A stretch of 64,000 bases of DNA from Elmis aenea (taxonomy: Eukaryota; Arthropoda; Insecta; Coleoptera; Elmidae). The notes beneath the pieces were generated by a model that did no database searches, was not told where the DNA came from, and was given only the letters and a program-made list of their open reading frames with translations. Location: assembly GCA_947652605.1 (NCBI GenBank), contig OX393579.1, positions 1,302,001 to 1,366,000 of the forward strand. Reading direction: 5' to 3'. The position numbers and the translations under genes were made by a program. Shown here one piece after another: positions 12,776 to 24,829 of the stretch (the stretch's first letter is position 1; each line of letters opens with the position of its first letter).

Positions 12776-15700
12776 AATTTAAATAAATGCTAATAACTTT
12801 GAATGCCTATGGTATTACTTGATTATACTTTACCAGTTTAATAAATTATAAATAAGTGTTAGGAATTTTATTTGGTTCCGTAACTTACTTCAGAGCTACA
12901 GATGGCGAAAATTTATTGCTGCAAGGGCCATTCATTTAAATGGTTTCCATTTAAATTTTTATAACGAATCGCTCATATTTTAAAACAGACAATATCCCGA
13001 AGTGTGCAGATCTGTTTAAAACATTATTCGCTAATAACATTGCTGCATAAACTAATGTTAAAAATCTATCCAACTTTTATGGCCAAGAAACACGTTATTA
13101 AAATGAATCGTTAGCAAAAAAATTGATTATTGAATGACTTGAGTCGGAAAAAGGCATAAAAACAGAGTGAAACACTGAAACATTGTGTACCGCTCACAAA
13201 CACCAGCTGTTTCATTGTCCACGGTTAGTTTGCAGATTTTTTTTAACGCCACAAAACCACAGCTGACTACATCATGTTACGATAATGAATTTTCGATATA
13301 AAACCAAACTCGATTTTTATTAACCCATAAACTACGCTAACGGTTTCACAGTTTTTCACTGCAGAAAATTTCAACTGCACCGACTATAAACGCGGATTTT
13401 ATATACTTACCGTTCAACAGAGCCCAAAAATGAAAAAAAAGGTGGCTACATTAAACAAAAAACCGGGGATAGCCTTTTACGCACGTCAATAAAACTTCGA
13501 TAGCCTTTAGCTGATGTGTTTTTAAGGGTTGTCGAATAAAAATTTAAAAGTGCGCCCATCAATCGGTCATTAAACTCGAATTACATGGCCTGATTGATTA
13601 TTAGATTTTTGAAATACGCTTTTCCGTCAATGGTAAGTAATATTTACGGGAAATCTGACGCAGTGTGCACGAATCGGCGATTTATAAATCGGTTATGTCC
13701 ATATTCTGTCATGAATTGACGAGAATCGGGTTTTTAATTGCTTTTTTTAATTTTCGACGTCTGTAAACATTCAGCTCTTCAAAAAAATGAATTTAAAGTG
13801 TTAAATCAATGCGGGAATGACATTTTACAATTAAATTTAAGTTGTGAGTCTACTACGGTTTGCGTTAAATTTCAAGCAGTTTCATTTAGTTCAGCTTTAA
13901 CTAATTAAGCACCTATAAAACATCACCTGAAATAAAGTATCTGAATAAACTTGAGGTAGCTACTTATTTCAAATTATATAAATACCGAAGATAACCCTAC
14001 TATTATTGTTCTGATGTTTAAATTGTTGATTATAACGAACTCTCCACAAATAATTAATACATTTTGTCTTAACAGTGCCCTTTTAATAAACCGTTTATAA
14101 TATCTAACACGAAATTACTCGTTTAACAGCAATAATAATAACAATAACAGTTTGTAACGTCAGCAACTTCGCCCCTATTTGAGGGTTCATTTACCGAACC
14201 TAGCTTGGAAGCGTGAAAAGTGTACTAACAGCATTCTTAATGTAAATGCTTGGAATGAAAACGCTGCTACACTGTGTTTAATAGAAACTTCCTCGCTGGG
14301 CTTAACTGCCAAGGTTGGCAAGACTACCCTTAGAGATTTCCAGTAAACTCGATCGCCTCGTAGTTTGCTACAGTTAATATTTGTACAATGGATATACAAT
14401 TAGATTAATATGGATAATTTTTGATTTCTTGTTTTTTTATGCCTTTAGTTTGAACACCAATGTTTTATTGTTATTATTCAGATTCAAAATCAATTGCTAC
14501 GATATGAAACAACGAATGTGGTAGAAATAAGCTTCATGTATTTATTGAGCATCGATATTTGTAGATTGCGATTAATTTAAATCAATGTTTGCCTTACGAT
14601 TACAGCCATTGTAACTTCCATACACCAAATTACGCACAAGAAAGTTAACGTAACAAATTTAAACTTCAAAAAATGCACTCGCTTTGAATGTAACTTTTAA
14701 AAAAAGAACTTTTACTAAACCGAATTTAACAATTTAATATTTAAATATTATAAATTATGCACACCCTAAGCTGTAGAACATCTCGCCGAATGGCAAAGTT
14801 AAATAACTACTTCCCCAAAACGGCAAGACCGAATAAAATTCATACACAATGTACCCACTTTATTTATTATTCAAGAACACCGCACGACGCTCCTGCAATG
14901 AGCACCTCAAACTGCATGCGGAGCTAAAAGTCGACGGCAAGAAGTTTTAACATACAGTTTACATCTTAAAATCTTTTAGTGCCACCACTAAAACGGAGCT
15001 TTCCCGACACTGACGATGCAATCAGGTTTTAGAATCACGACGGTAAATACCGACGGACCATAAAGTGAGAGACGTGTTTCAGTTTCACGTACAATCGCCT
15101 AGAAACGCGAGTGACACGTCTTCTCGACAAGTCGAGCTGAGAGCAGCGGAGTACGTACGAAAAATGTGAGGGAATGTTTGTTGGAAAATAAAAGAAAAGC
15201 CGTGGTGGTACTGCAAGCTTGAGTAAATTTACTCTCCAGGATAACATTTCTTCACTACTGATAAAAACGTTGCTGAGTCCAGCGTTTACCAAATTATGCA
15301 CCGCAGAACACCAGTGTACGCGGAAAGTGCGTAAGTGTACTGTGAAACATTATCAAAATTAACATGGGCAAAACAGAAAATCGGTCGGGAGAAGTGCACA
15401 TTTGTACAGATGGTCTCCTTACCCAATACAAAACTGTTTAATTTATTTATCTACCTACAGAATTGAAAATTAAACCGCGGTAATTTCTGCACATTAACTG
15501 TACTTAAAAGCTGTCTGAAAAACAAACAAGCACATCTGACACTGACATAAAGCACGTTTTAATGTAAAAGGCCGGGTCGCTAAATGAATAATAATAAAAC
15601 TAATCGAAATACGCATTAACACATCATGCACAGAACAAATATTCTTTGATTAAACGCGGCTTCCACCACACGGCTGCCGTTTTCATTATAATCACACGCC

Positions 15701-18700
15701 AAGTTAATCAGATTTGTTGCTATGGATTTCCCGAACGAACGCTAACAATGAAAATTCGCGATCTGTTCTTTGAAACTACGATTATTATGGTTACAGTTAA
15801 GTATGTGAGATTACAGAACGTATGCTTGTGAAGTTATAATTAGAGCTAATTCGCACGTAATGATTCGCAATGGAATGAGCCAGCAGTTGAAACAATGGGA
15901 CCTTTCAACTTAATGTTGTATAAATAACATTATATTCTATTAAATTAAAATATCAGTTATAAATAAGAAAACGTTCTGCTAGGAAAGAATCAAGAGTCTC
16001 AAAATGGCAAAGCTATTCTTCATGCAGCAGAACTTGGAAATGAAATAAGAAATTTTCATGATCAAAATCATTGATTTTTCCCAACTGTTTCCATTTTATT
16101 AGTGATTAAGCTTGTTTATAAATTAATTTGAAATTTTCAATACACTTCTAATTCCGAGTTATCTGCACAAGTTACCACATCACCTTAAGTCGTTCCTCCA
16201 GTTATGGCTGTGGGTATCTACAAAATTTACTTTCAAATTCATAAATAACCCAAGATTTTCAACTTTGCCCGTTTCATTTCGGCCACATGTTGGGCCATCC
16301 ATACGTCTCTTCGACATTCTATCTAAAAACTTATTGTAAACCTTTTGATATTGCGACCGATATCTGCTTTATTCGATTATTTGGAGTCAAAGATGTCATT
16401 GAATTTCGAATGCGTCCTACTATTTCGGCTGTCGGGTATTTTAAACGTACATTTTGCGGTTGCCAAGGTCCCGATTTTGGTGGTTCAGGACTTCACCTGC
16501 TCTCGCAATATCGTTCTACCGGAATTAACTGGCGCTTTTAACGTTGTTTCATCTAACTTCGTGTACTCCTAGAAGAGATTAACGCAGTTCGGCGCGATAT
16601 GACGGTGTTGTCAATTAAAGGACTAGTCCTTAGTGTGCTGGAAATTGTAAGTGGGGCCATGAAACGCGCTTCAAAAGGCATTTTGCACCCGTAACTTTAA
16701 CGTTTGAGCACGTAATATCCTTGAATTATTTACAAAGTGACGTCGTGTCCTAAATTTTGACGACAGGCACAGACAATTACAAATGAATTAGTTGATCTTA
16801 GCTAATTTTTATTAATTTTTTTTAGGTGTGTTTGTAGTAATTATCAAAATTACCGATTTTCCGTGCGTGCTTCCAAAGTTGGTCGCCCTTAAACCATTAA
16901 ACATCTTTTTTATCGTATAACCCCCTTAAACAAATCAAATAAAATGACACTGTCGTAACGTTCGGCTGATACAAGTTGGACATAACCGCTAACATCTTCC
17001 GAACCATTCTCGTTCACTTGTTTAATTGAGTTAGGGCTTGTTCTTTTGTTTAATGGACTTAGTTTCCTACACGACACGGGATAACAACTGCATTTTGGTC
17101 CACCCCAGCCAGTCAAAAGTTAACCTCGCGCGCTCATCCCTTTTTATCGCGGTCCTTTTCTTCTTCCGTAAGTGCACTTCACCTGTCCACGAAGTTAGAA
17201 AGTTTCTTTACGACCGCAGAACCGGATTGCGGCAATGTAGTTATTTCGCAGATTGCCACCTAAACTTTCCCTAACTACTCCCGCCCCCATATTGATTTTT
17301 TCTGTCCCCAAAGAAGGGAAACATTCATGTTAGCGTTAGCCCTCGGTTGCCTTGGTTACGCGGCAACGTTCTAATTTGTTTTCGTTTATATTCCGCACTG
17401 ATACCTGGATGTGTTCCTTTTTTTTCCATCTTCGAGTATCCTTAAATTACATTTTCATTGCTAACACGGACATTGAAGGAATTGCCTAAAGTATAACAAC
17501 AATACACGAATGCAGTGAATATTCAATTTTCGTACGATCTAGCGGGCTTCGGTGAGCTTTTTAGCCGCACAGTACTTTTGCATTTAAATAATAATAACAA
17601 TACTTGTAATAACTAAACTTATTTGTCTTAGTAAATGAATCAATTATACAATCAAGATTTTCTTTAAAAGAAATGTATTCGCCTCATTGTCTCAATTTGT
17701 ATAGTTTTGCAATGTAGCTATTTTATAACTTTTTTTAAAACACATTAGGGCATTCTAGACAAACATTGGATTGAAGAAGAAAGGTAATTTGCGTAACAAA
17801 CCTTTTTTAAAAATTAATTCTGTGAAAGGTACACAGTTTATCGCAACTAACACGCGAACATTTACTGTATGAAGATTTAAGGCAAATGAGCAGTAAAAAT
17901 GCATAGCAATATTTTGTCTTATAATTGTGTCCACAGCAATACGACTGCATTTGTAGGCAAAAATTATGAAGTAAAACTAATAAAGTTACAATTCGAATCC
18001 TGTGCGTCCCCAGATAAATTACTTATTATTATTATGGATTAAAAGATTAAAACCAATGTTTTTCACATTAGATTTTCATGATTGTTAGTGGAAGAACAAA
18101 TTATTTTAAAATATCCTTTGAAGACATTTGTTAAAGCAAGAGAACCATTTACTTCCGTAATCTCGCCGGGATGTTTTCCTATGCACATAATTTAAAATTA
18201 TAATTTCGAAAATTGCATTACCATGCAGTTCTGTCCGTTCCAACTCTCGAAAGTTTTATTTGACAACCACTGATAAGCAAACATCACGATCGCGAATATG
18301 TAAAGTTAAAAAAAAAAGTTTAATGATTATTTGTCATGTGAATAAACACCGCAGGCATCGTTTGCTTCCACAGCATTGTTTTATCTGCATGCGATTTTGT
18401 GTATTTTACCTAATTACACAAACTCGTGTTTAGAATCCGCCTCGCGGGACAGAAAATAAACATGCTAAAGCAAATCAGCTGATTAAAAAATAGATATCCG
18501 GCGAGCACAGATAACGCGGCTTAAAAAAAAATGCATCGTTGCTTACATTAATTAATTCCGTACCGAATGCAGCGTTAACAACTTTATTATTAATATGCAT
18601 ATTGCACACCAAACGCGAGAAAAAAGCGGATTATGCTAAGCTACTTCTGTAAGCGATGGTTTCTTACAACAATCAATCGTTAATTTTCGAAAATAAGTCA

Positions 18701-19869
18701 CTCCGTAACTTCGATTGTTTAATAGAACAGTCAAGTATTACTTAACAAAAGTAAGTTACTTTTATTTATTGTAGGAGGTAATTGTTAATTAACGAAAGTA
18801 ATTACTTAGCAGCAAACTTTGAATTTTTATTTCAACAGCCAACTGAGGGTATCAGAACAAAAGTGGTAAAGTTATTTGTTTCATACCGCTAAGAAAAAAT
18901 ATTTTTAACTCAAGAAGTTCGACCTTAAGACACCTACACATTCAATTTGGAAACGAAGCACTAAGGAATATAAAATGTACTCAGAAATCACGGAGCTCCA
19001 TTCCAGCGCACGTAAAAAAAAAATACAGCCTCGTTCGTCGTAAAACGCATTTAATATTACTCTTACAATATATTGCGGGCCTTAGGGTTATAACAGAAAA
19101 ATATGGTGACAAAGTAGGAAGGTAAATTCCGTTTTAAAAACTTCATCAAAAGATTACGTAGGTTAAAAGGAAAGTTACCCAAGAAGTGCTTTTAAATGCA
19201 AGAGTTCGCGCCGAAGAACAAACTTCGTGTTATTGTATTTTTGGCGATAAATCCGATAAATAAATGATCGAGTATCGATTAAACTTACATTATAAAAGTG
19301 CTCACACGCTCACAGGTTTTCAAGTTATCAGTTGAAATGGAAAATATTAAATAATGTAATAAATTTGTGGAGATATGTTCGCGTTTATGTAAAACAAGGG
19401 GTGTGTTGTTTTGGAAAAGGTTCACGAACCCTTACGATTCCATTTGTCAACTAATAAATGCTACAAACGGTTGCAATTTGTGTACAGAAAACAATGGATG
19501 ATAATTTGGATAATTGCGGTTGTGCTTAATTAATGCCCAACTCTCATTAGCTAATGAGGTCTATTCAAGTTGCTCAAGAGTGGACGATGAGAAAATATCA
19601 GTAAATTCTGCTTTGTTAAGAGGTACTGCGATCAGATTGGAGAACCATTGATTGGCTAGACGTTTGATGGTATAAGATTTTAAAGGTACGCTATTGTCGC
19701 TATTAACTAACCGGCAAATTAATGTCATCAGGTGCATACAAAAATGCAAAATGGATGGATCAGTCGCCCACCAAACACTATTAAAATTCGTTGATTTTGC
19801 TTTTTTTATAGTGTAGATGACTACGATATAAAAAAAACTACTTTCAACACACAATCAGTCGATCAGCTT
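12776..19869. other. Non-coding stretch with two CpG-richer patches
   Basis: Mostly AT-rich sequence. Bases 14990-15330 (separate entry) and about 16290-17350 are visibly richer in G, C and CpG. Frames at 16287-16541, 16345-16572 and 17038-17274 fall in the second patch but resemble no family, and the two overlapping ones show that it is simply poor in stop codons. A minus-strand TTTCAG|GTGATG at 13926 is a splice-acceptor-like site with a weak donor. Confidence 0.35.
14990..15330. other. CpG-richer patch, possible conserved non-coding or regulatory DNA
   Basis: CpG occurs at well above the local density, for example in ACGACGGTAAATACCGACGG around 15037-15056 and in the run around 15110-15170. 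The minus strand has an 88-codon frame (15035-15301) with no recognisable domain. A regulatory element or an unrecognised exon are both possible; neither is shown. Confidence 0.25.
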
Positions 19870-20480
19870 AAATGTAGTTTAACATTTCTACGAACAACCG
19901 TGTTAATTAGAAACATTTTTAAATTATGACAAAAAAATCCTAGGTTATAATACTTGGCATATTTGTAAAAACTTGGAAGAGGTTTAAGATATATTTTTAA
20001 TCGGTTTCTTAACGAACTAGTAGTCCTTTTGCATTGCTTAACATTTCTAGAGACAATTAGGGTCGTGTAAATTTTTTTGATATTTTTACTACAGTATTTT
20101 TAAGGGTGTACACCTTGCAAACTTTTAAAAATGGTGAAAGGTTTTAACAGATATTTTTAATCGATTTCTCTACGAATTGTTAGTCGTCATGCATTGTTTA
20201 CAAGTTGTTAAACATTTCTACAAACAATAAAGCCAATTGCAATTTAATTTTTAATAATTTGGAAAAAAAACTAACAATTTGATAGCTCTATAAAAAAAAA
20301 TTAAGCGATTTCTGAACAAATTGTTAGCCTTAATCATGCTTAACTTTTCTCCAAATAATTGAGCTAACTGTAAAAAATGTTTGCTTTTTGGCAAAATAAA
20401 TCATAGGGTATGCACTTGATACATTTTTAAAAATTTGGAAAAGTTATAGAACATATTTTTATTGGTTTTCAAGCTGCTTA
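19870..20480 (+). repeat. Satellite array A, diverged units of about 150-160 bp
   Basis: The words TTTTTAATCGGTTTCTT, TTTTTAATCGATTTCTC, a degenerate ATTAAGCGATTTCTG and a degenerate ATTTTTATTGGTTTTC recur near 19993, 20153, 20299 and 20453. Each of the first three is followed by a GTTAG/TAGT-type word, a GCATTGTTT/GCATTGCTT-type word and AACATTTCTA..AACAAT. Roughly four diverged copies are present. The same family forms array B at 31541-31915, 11 kb away. AT-rich and non-coding. Confidence 0.7.
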
Positions 20481-21120
20481 TGAAATTTTAATGACTAAAA
20501 AGTGTTATCCTATACATTTCTCGGATTTTACATACTTTAATAAAATCGAATATTTTTATATATTTTAATGTGTTTTTTTATTAATAGAGTAATTGGTGTC
20601 TAAAATAAAATACATAACGAAAACTATTGTACCATGTCGACAGATAATAATTATCGCACTCGCCACGTGTAGAAGTTTAGAAAAACCGAGGTATTGCAGC
20701 GGTGCAGGTAATTTATCAAGTTTGTTTGTTGGCGGTAGTTGCAGAAAATTTCAGAACGACAGATAAGAAGACCGAGTGTGGTTAATGGCTCGTGACTCTA
20801 TCGTGTTTTCTATAACAGTTGGCTAAGACCAAGAGACAGGAACTTTTTCGATTTGCAAGAAGAATGGAAAATAATATTTGGGTCGACAGCTGCATCGCAG
20901 ATGAGCTACTGACACGTTTGCGCGACAAATAATAAACAATTGCTGAACACGAAAAGCTGACGATTGATTGTGTACGTCTGTTTACAAAAAGTAAACGACG
21001 AAATTGCAAAATAACGTCAAATATCTCGATTACTACTAAATGAAAAGTTTAGTAATAAGATATGTTGATACAATAGATGAAAAACCTTAAAATTTAAATT
21101 ATTAAGTCGTCTTAGCTTAC
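20481..21120. other. Non-coding stretch with a mixed-composition block
   Basis: Bases 20630-20970 are less AT-biased and contain GATAA/TTATC words at 20641-20655 and 20761, plus a CACGTG at about 20665. This is compatible with a regulatory block, but such short words are weak evidence. A 75-codon minus-strand frame here is unrecognised. Confidence 0.25.
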
Positions 21121-21167
21121 CAGGGTGATGAAACTACAATAACATAATTTAGTTGAGATGGACTCAC
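21121..21167 (-). promoter_or_regulatory. Recursive splice site (ratchet point) 1 with 47-nt RS-exon
   Basis: On the minus strand the sequence reads TTTTTCTGTTTCAG|GTGAGT, with the junction between 21168 and 21167. A good pyrimidine tract and CAG acceptor run directly into a perfect GTGAGT donor. After splicing to this acceptor, the regenerated donor could remove the next 21.1 kb up to the exon at base 53. A second donor, CACCCTG|GTAAGC, begins at 21120. It defines a 47-nt RS-exon that would shift the frame if retained. An ordinary 47-nt cassette exon is the alternative. Confidence 0.65.
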
Positions 21168-22152
21168 CTGAAACAGAAAAATAAATATTAGAAATGTTCA
21201 TCTTCATACAAATGTTTTGTATTGTACAATTAACGATGGGAAAAAATTGTAAATATGCACAACAAAGGTACCTACATTAAAAATAGCCATAACCGATACA
21301 TTTTCTAAAAGTGTCTCCAGTTTTCGAAATTATAGATTTTTTTTTTATGAATAAACTAATATCATATTTGATTACCACTCAAATTTGCTATTCAATTGTT
21401 TGAATCGATTTGCGAAGAACGTTAAAACTGATTTAATTAAATTTGTTTTTTTTTCAAATTCTTTAGGTTCAGTTTTCAGTGCCTAAACGATTTTTTCAAA
21501 ACTTTGCTGGTCTAATATAAGGACATACATACAGATAATATTTACTATAATCACAAACTATTTATAATTTGTAATAATAAAATGTATAGGTATTTTATAT
21601 AAAATTGTTTAGAACTGTTCTGGAGTTGCTCTGCTAAAAAATTTGTCGTCTCTTTCAATTAATTTTAATTTAACCGAAATTTTTAGGATGCCTTTTTGTT
21701 TGTATCACGTACGCAGACCATTAATTTTCTTTTCTGTCGGCGCGGCTCTTAGTACGTCCATCCGCCAAGCCGTTTTTCCTTTCACGAATTATCTTTTCTA
21801 CTAATATAAAGGCCGTGTTGTATAAATCCAAGCGAACGCCCGGAAATCAAATTTAATCAGAATATGAAAAGAAAATAAATCAACGTGTGCTATCTTTGTG
21901 GAATTTATTTGCTCGCCGTACTGTGGCGTAAAATAATATAAAACTCCTAATACTTGCTGAAAAAACAATCATTTACTAAAAGAAAACTTGGAAAATGTAT
22001 TAAGCATTATCAACAACACTAGATGCCAGAGAATATTTTAAAATTATTAGGAGTTTTAAAAAATAACACAGCTAATTTAACAAGTGGAAGTCCTTTTGGA
22101 ATATGTTGTTACATGGGAGGGCGTACTTTTATGTAATCTACCTAGCCATGAA

Positions 22153-22200
22153 AATGAAATGTCAAAATGACAATTGTCATTCATAACTGTGACATTTCGA
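22153..22200. repeat. Short nested palindrome
   Basis: AATGACAATTGTCATT (22166-22181) is a perfect 16-bp palindrome. It is enclosed by the inverted pair GAAATGTCA and TGACATTTC. Such TGTCA-type palindromes are common at the cores or ends of insect MITEs, but no further termini were found. Confidence 0.5.
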
Positions 22201-22284
22201 ACCTCAAGGGAAATGTCTCATCAAAATATATTAAGTCTGAAGAAAGAGTTCTCTGCAATTTTTTCTAAACTAAAATGAGTTAAA

Positions 22285-22395
22285 TTAAACTCGAACATCG
22301 AAGTGTAATAAAATTTCTCACAAGAGGGTAATGGGCCGAAAGTTTTCCATCAAAAAATGACCGACGTGTAAGGAAATGAAGCCCTCGTATTTACA
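22285..22395 (+). pseudogene. Mariner 5' remnant, same family as 44090-44545
   Basis: The DNA from GAAGTGTAATAAAATTTCTC through GGGTAATGGGCCGAAAG to TTCCATCAAA is clearly similar to 44144-44200. Translation gives NGPKVFHQKM, matching NGPKVVHQRL in the better-preserved copy, where it precedes the helix-turn-helix and SGRP parts of a mariner transposase. The similarity fades after about 22395 and the frame is broken, so this is a short 5' fragment. Confidence 0.55.
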
Positions 22396-22399
22396 TATT

Positions 22400-24430
22400 T
22401 AAAAATGTCTTCTATATTTCTTCATCTTACTAGGAGACACATTGTATAACTAATTTTACCCTATTTTTGTCAGACGTTCTACATTTTTCATTCCTTACTA
22501 GTGACACGATGCTCGTTATTTGTTTTCTAATATGAACCCAGCGTTTATCTCGATGTATCCATTACTTCCAAAGCAATTCTTCAGTCTAGAAAAGATTACC
22601 CGACTTGTAGCTACCGTTCAGCAGGCGAACTCATTGGCTTATCATTCAATGTCGTGGTCGGTTTCAGTTTGTTGCCGACCGAAATTTACAACTTAAACAT
22701 GCAAGATTTAAAGTGAGCCCTGGGATAAATGTTTGTAAGGAACAAAGCTACTAAATAAGTTTAGTTAAAAATCTTTAATCCTGATATTTCTTATTATTCG
22801 CGCTAAACCGTCGGTTCAAATAGCTTCTGTAATTAATATTATGTGCTAATTTTGAACAAATCTTTACACAACCCTACCCATTTAATGCCACGATTAAACA
22901 ATGGAAATTCAAGATACCCAAATCTTAGGGTCAGCTTCAAGCTGGACCACAGTTTACAAGAAACAAATATTAACTAAACTTTACGAAAAGGTATTGCTTG
23001 ACATTGGTTAGTGCGTGCATTTGGCAGAATCTGGCTTTGAAAGTAAAGTGGAGGTACATGTACTGCCATCTCTGGTCAAAATTACAAGTTAAAAATACCA
23101 TCAGCTAAAAACATATCGAAGGTTAAAGGACGTTTCTTGGCATTGAGTTTCATATCAAAAAAGTACGACAGTTTGTGCGGAAAATTACAAACTTGAAGTT
23201 ACTGGCGAATTTTTGTTTTACTAAATCCAGCTTAGATTAAAAAAGAACCTTCGCGTTTTTCACGAAACATTCGATCACTTTTCCAGCCATGTTCCAGAAA
23301 ACTTTAATCTGTTAAACTACAAAACTACTCCTAATCCGTCTTATTCACGTGACCTTTCATCCATCAACTAACATCTGCAGAGTTTTCTCACAGATAACAC
23401 AGCATCAAAAACAAAAAACAGGTTGCAGATAAGATGCGCTCTAGCAGTTTCTAGATTTTATAAATCAATTTGCATCGCCTTTTCCAACTTTAATCTCTAC
23501 AGACAGCCGTGCAATGGAATGTGAATTGTTTTTTTTTTAATGATTTAAAACAGAATAATGTACAGATTGTTGCAAAAATTATCACACACAATCAAGACGT
23601 AGGAAAAATACCTGGACAACGAAAGGTACAAGAGGAACCGATAAAAAAAAGAAGAAATGACCAATACATGCAATACATAACTATTTTCAGAAGTTGAAAG
23701 TTATGGAGCGTGTCTAAAAATGTATATCCCATAATTTTTCCTTTATAACCACACAATGTTTTATTAAGACCATAAACAAATAATACACCAACCAACATCT
23801 TTAACGTGCAATACGGCCGTAAAGCCTGTAAACTTGGCTTACGCGATAATAACTGAAATAAATTCCAATTTGCTATCTAACTATTATTATACAACACATA
23901 TTAAGTTATCCAATATTAAGCTATAATATTCGGTTAGCATCTCTGCAACAGTATTAAATTTCAGGATAGGTAACTTTGTAACGATAAACTGCATGTAAAT
24001 AGTTTCACAAGACGCCCTAATTAAATATTTGAGATTGATAGTGGCATCAAGCGACATTAAGTATTAAAACACAAGTTAAAACACTTCGAACGTGATACAT
24101 AATTGTCCCCATTTTATTTTGGTTATTTTTCTTAACCTATATAAATAAATATTCGTTTTAAGTTAGAACGTAAACATCGCGTGATTATAAAGAGGGCAAC
24201 GTTTTATTAAGGTGCTATGCCATTTGTATAGTAAATCAGAAGTTCTAAACTTCTACAGTTTTGACTGTAATATTAATTTGGCTGAAAATCACCCGACATA
24301 TTATCTATGAAATGATCAAAATGTATGAAATTAAGAAAGCTATCGACGAAGCAAAAGCACGTCGAAACTGGAGTTTTTCTACAAACGATTCTCCATAGAT
24401 GATGATAAGGTAATAGTTTTTAACTCAACT
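22400..24430. other. Non-coding stretch, nothing specific seen
   Basis: Only short frames are present (for example 23509-23697 on the plus strand and 23592-23798 on the minus strand), and these overlap one another. No recognisable domain, repeat array or strong splice signal. Confidence 0.4.
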
Positions 24431-24436
24431 TATTTA

Positions 24437-24440
<4 letters not shown>

Positions 24441-24467
<27 letters not shown>
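24441..24467 (+). repeat. (AAACT)n microsatellite
   Basis: Five consecutive AAACT units, decaying into AAAATAAAAATT-type sequence on the right. Confidence 0.9.
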
Positions 24468-24620
24468 ATAAAAATTAAAATTTAAATAAACAATCTCATG
24501 GACAAAGAGTGCGAAACTAGGCGGCTAAAAAGGTTCAAGCCATCAGACCTCACAACCCGGTTTGATTAGCATTGCTAGACTAAAAATTAGAATTAGAAAC
24601 CTCTTTTAAGTTAATTATTT

Positions 24621-24666
24621 GTTACGTAGGTAAGATTTGTTACTTAGGTAAGATTTGTTACTTAGG
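24621..24666 (+). repeat. 18-bp tandem repeat, 2.6 copies
   Basis: Unit GTTACTTAGGTAAGATTT; the first copy differs by one base (GTTACG), and the third stops after ten bases. Confidence 0.9.
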
Positions 24667-24703
24667 CAAAAAAGGGACTATCCACTGGGATAAGCCCTAC
24701 AAG

Positions 24704-24748
24704 TCAATTAATTATTTTTAATTTTTTCAATTAATTATTTTTAATTTT
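24704..24748 (+). repeat. AT-rich tandem repeat, two copies of about 22 bp
   Basis: TCAATTAATTATTTTTAAT followed by TTT is repeated twice with one extra T between. It lies 37 bp after the 18-bp repeat. Confidence 0.85.
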
Positions 24749-24829
24749 AATTTCACAAAAACACTTATTGTCCGTCTCTAGGACAGATTGTGTAAAATGT
24801 AATGATATAAAAAAAAAAAAAAAAACTTA

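Noticed and set aside
13905..13935. Minus-strand TTTATTTCAG|GTGATG
   Set aside because: A fair acceptor, but the fused donor is weak and no second donor follows. Kept out of the ladder.
17991..18017. ATTCGAATCC, resembling a tRNA B-box
   Set aside because: No A-box at the right distance and no acceptor-stem pairing around it. The window shows no tRNA that I can support.
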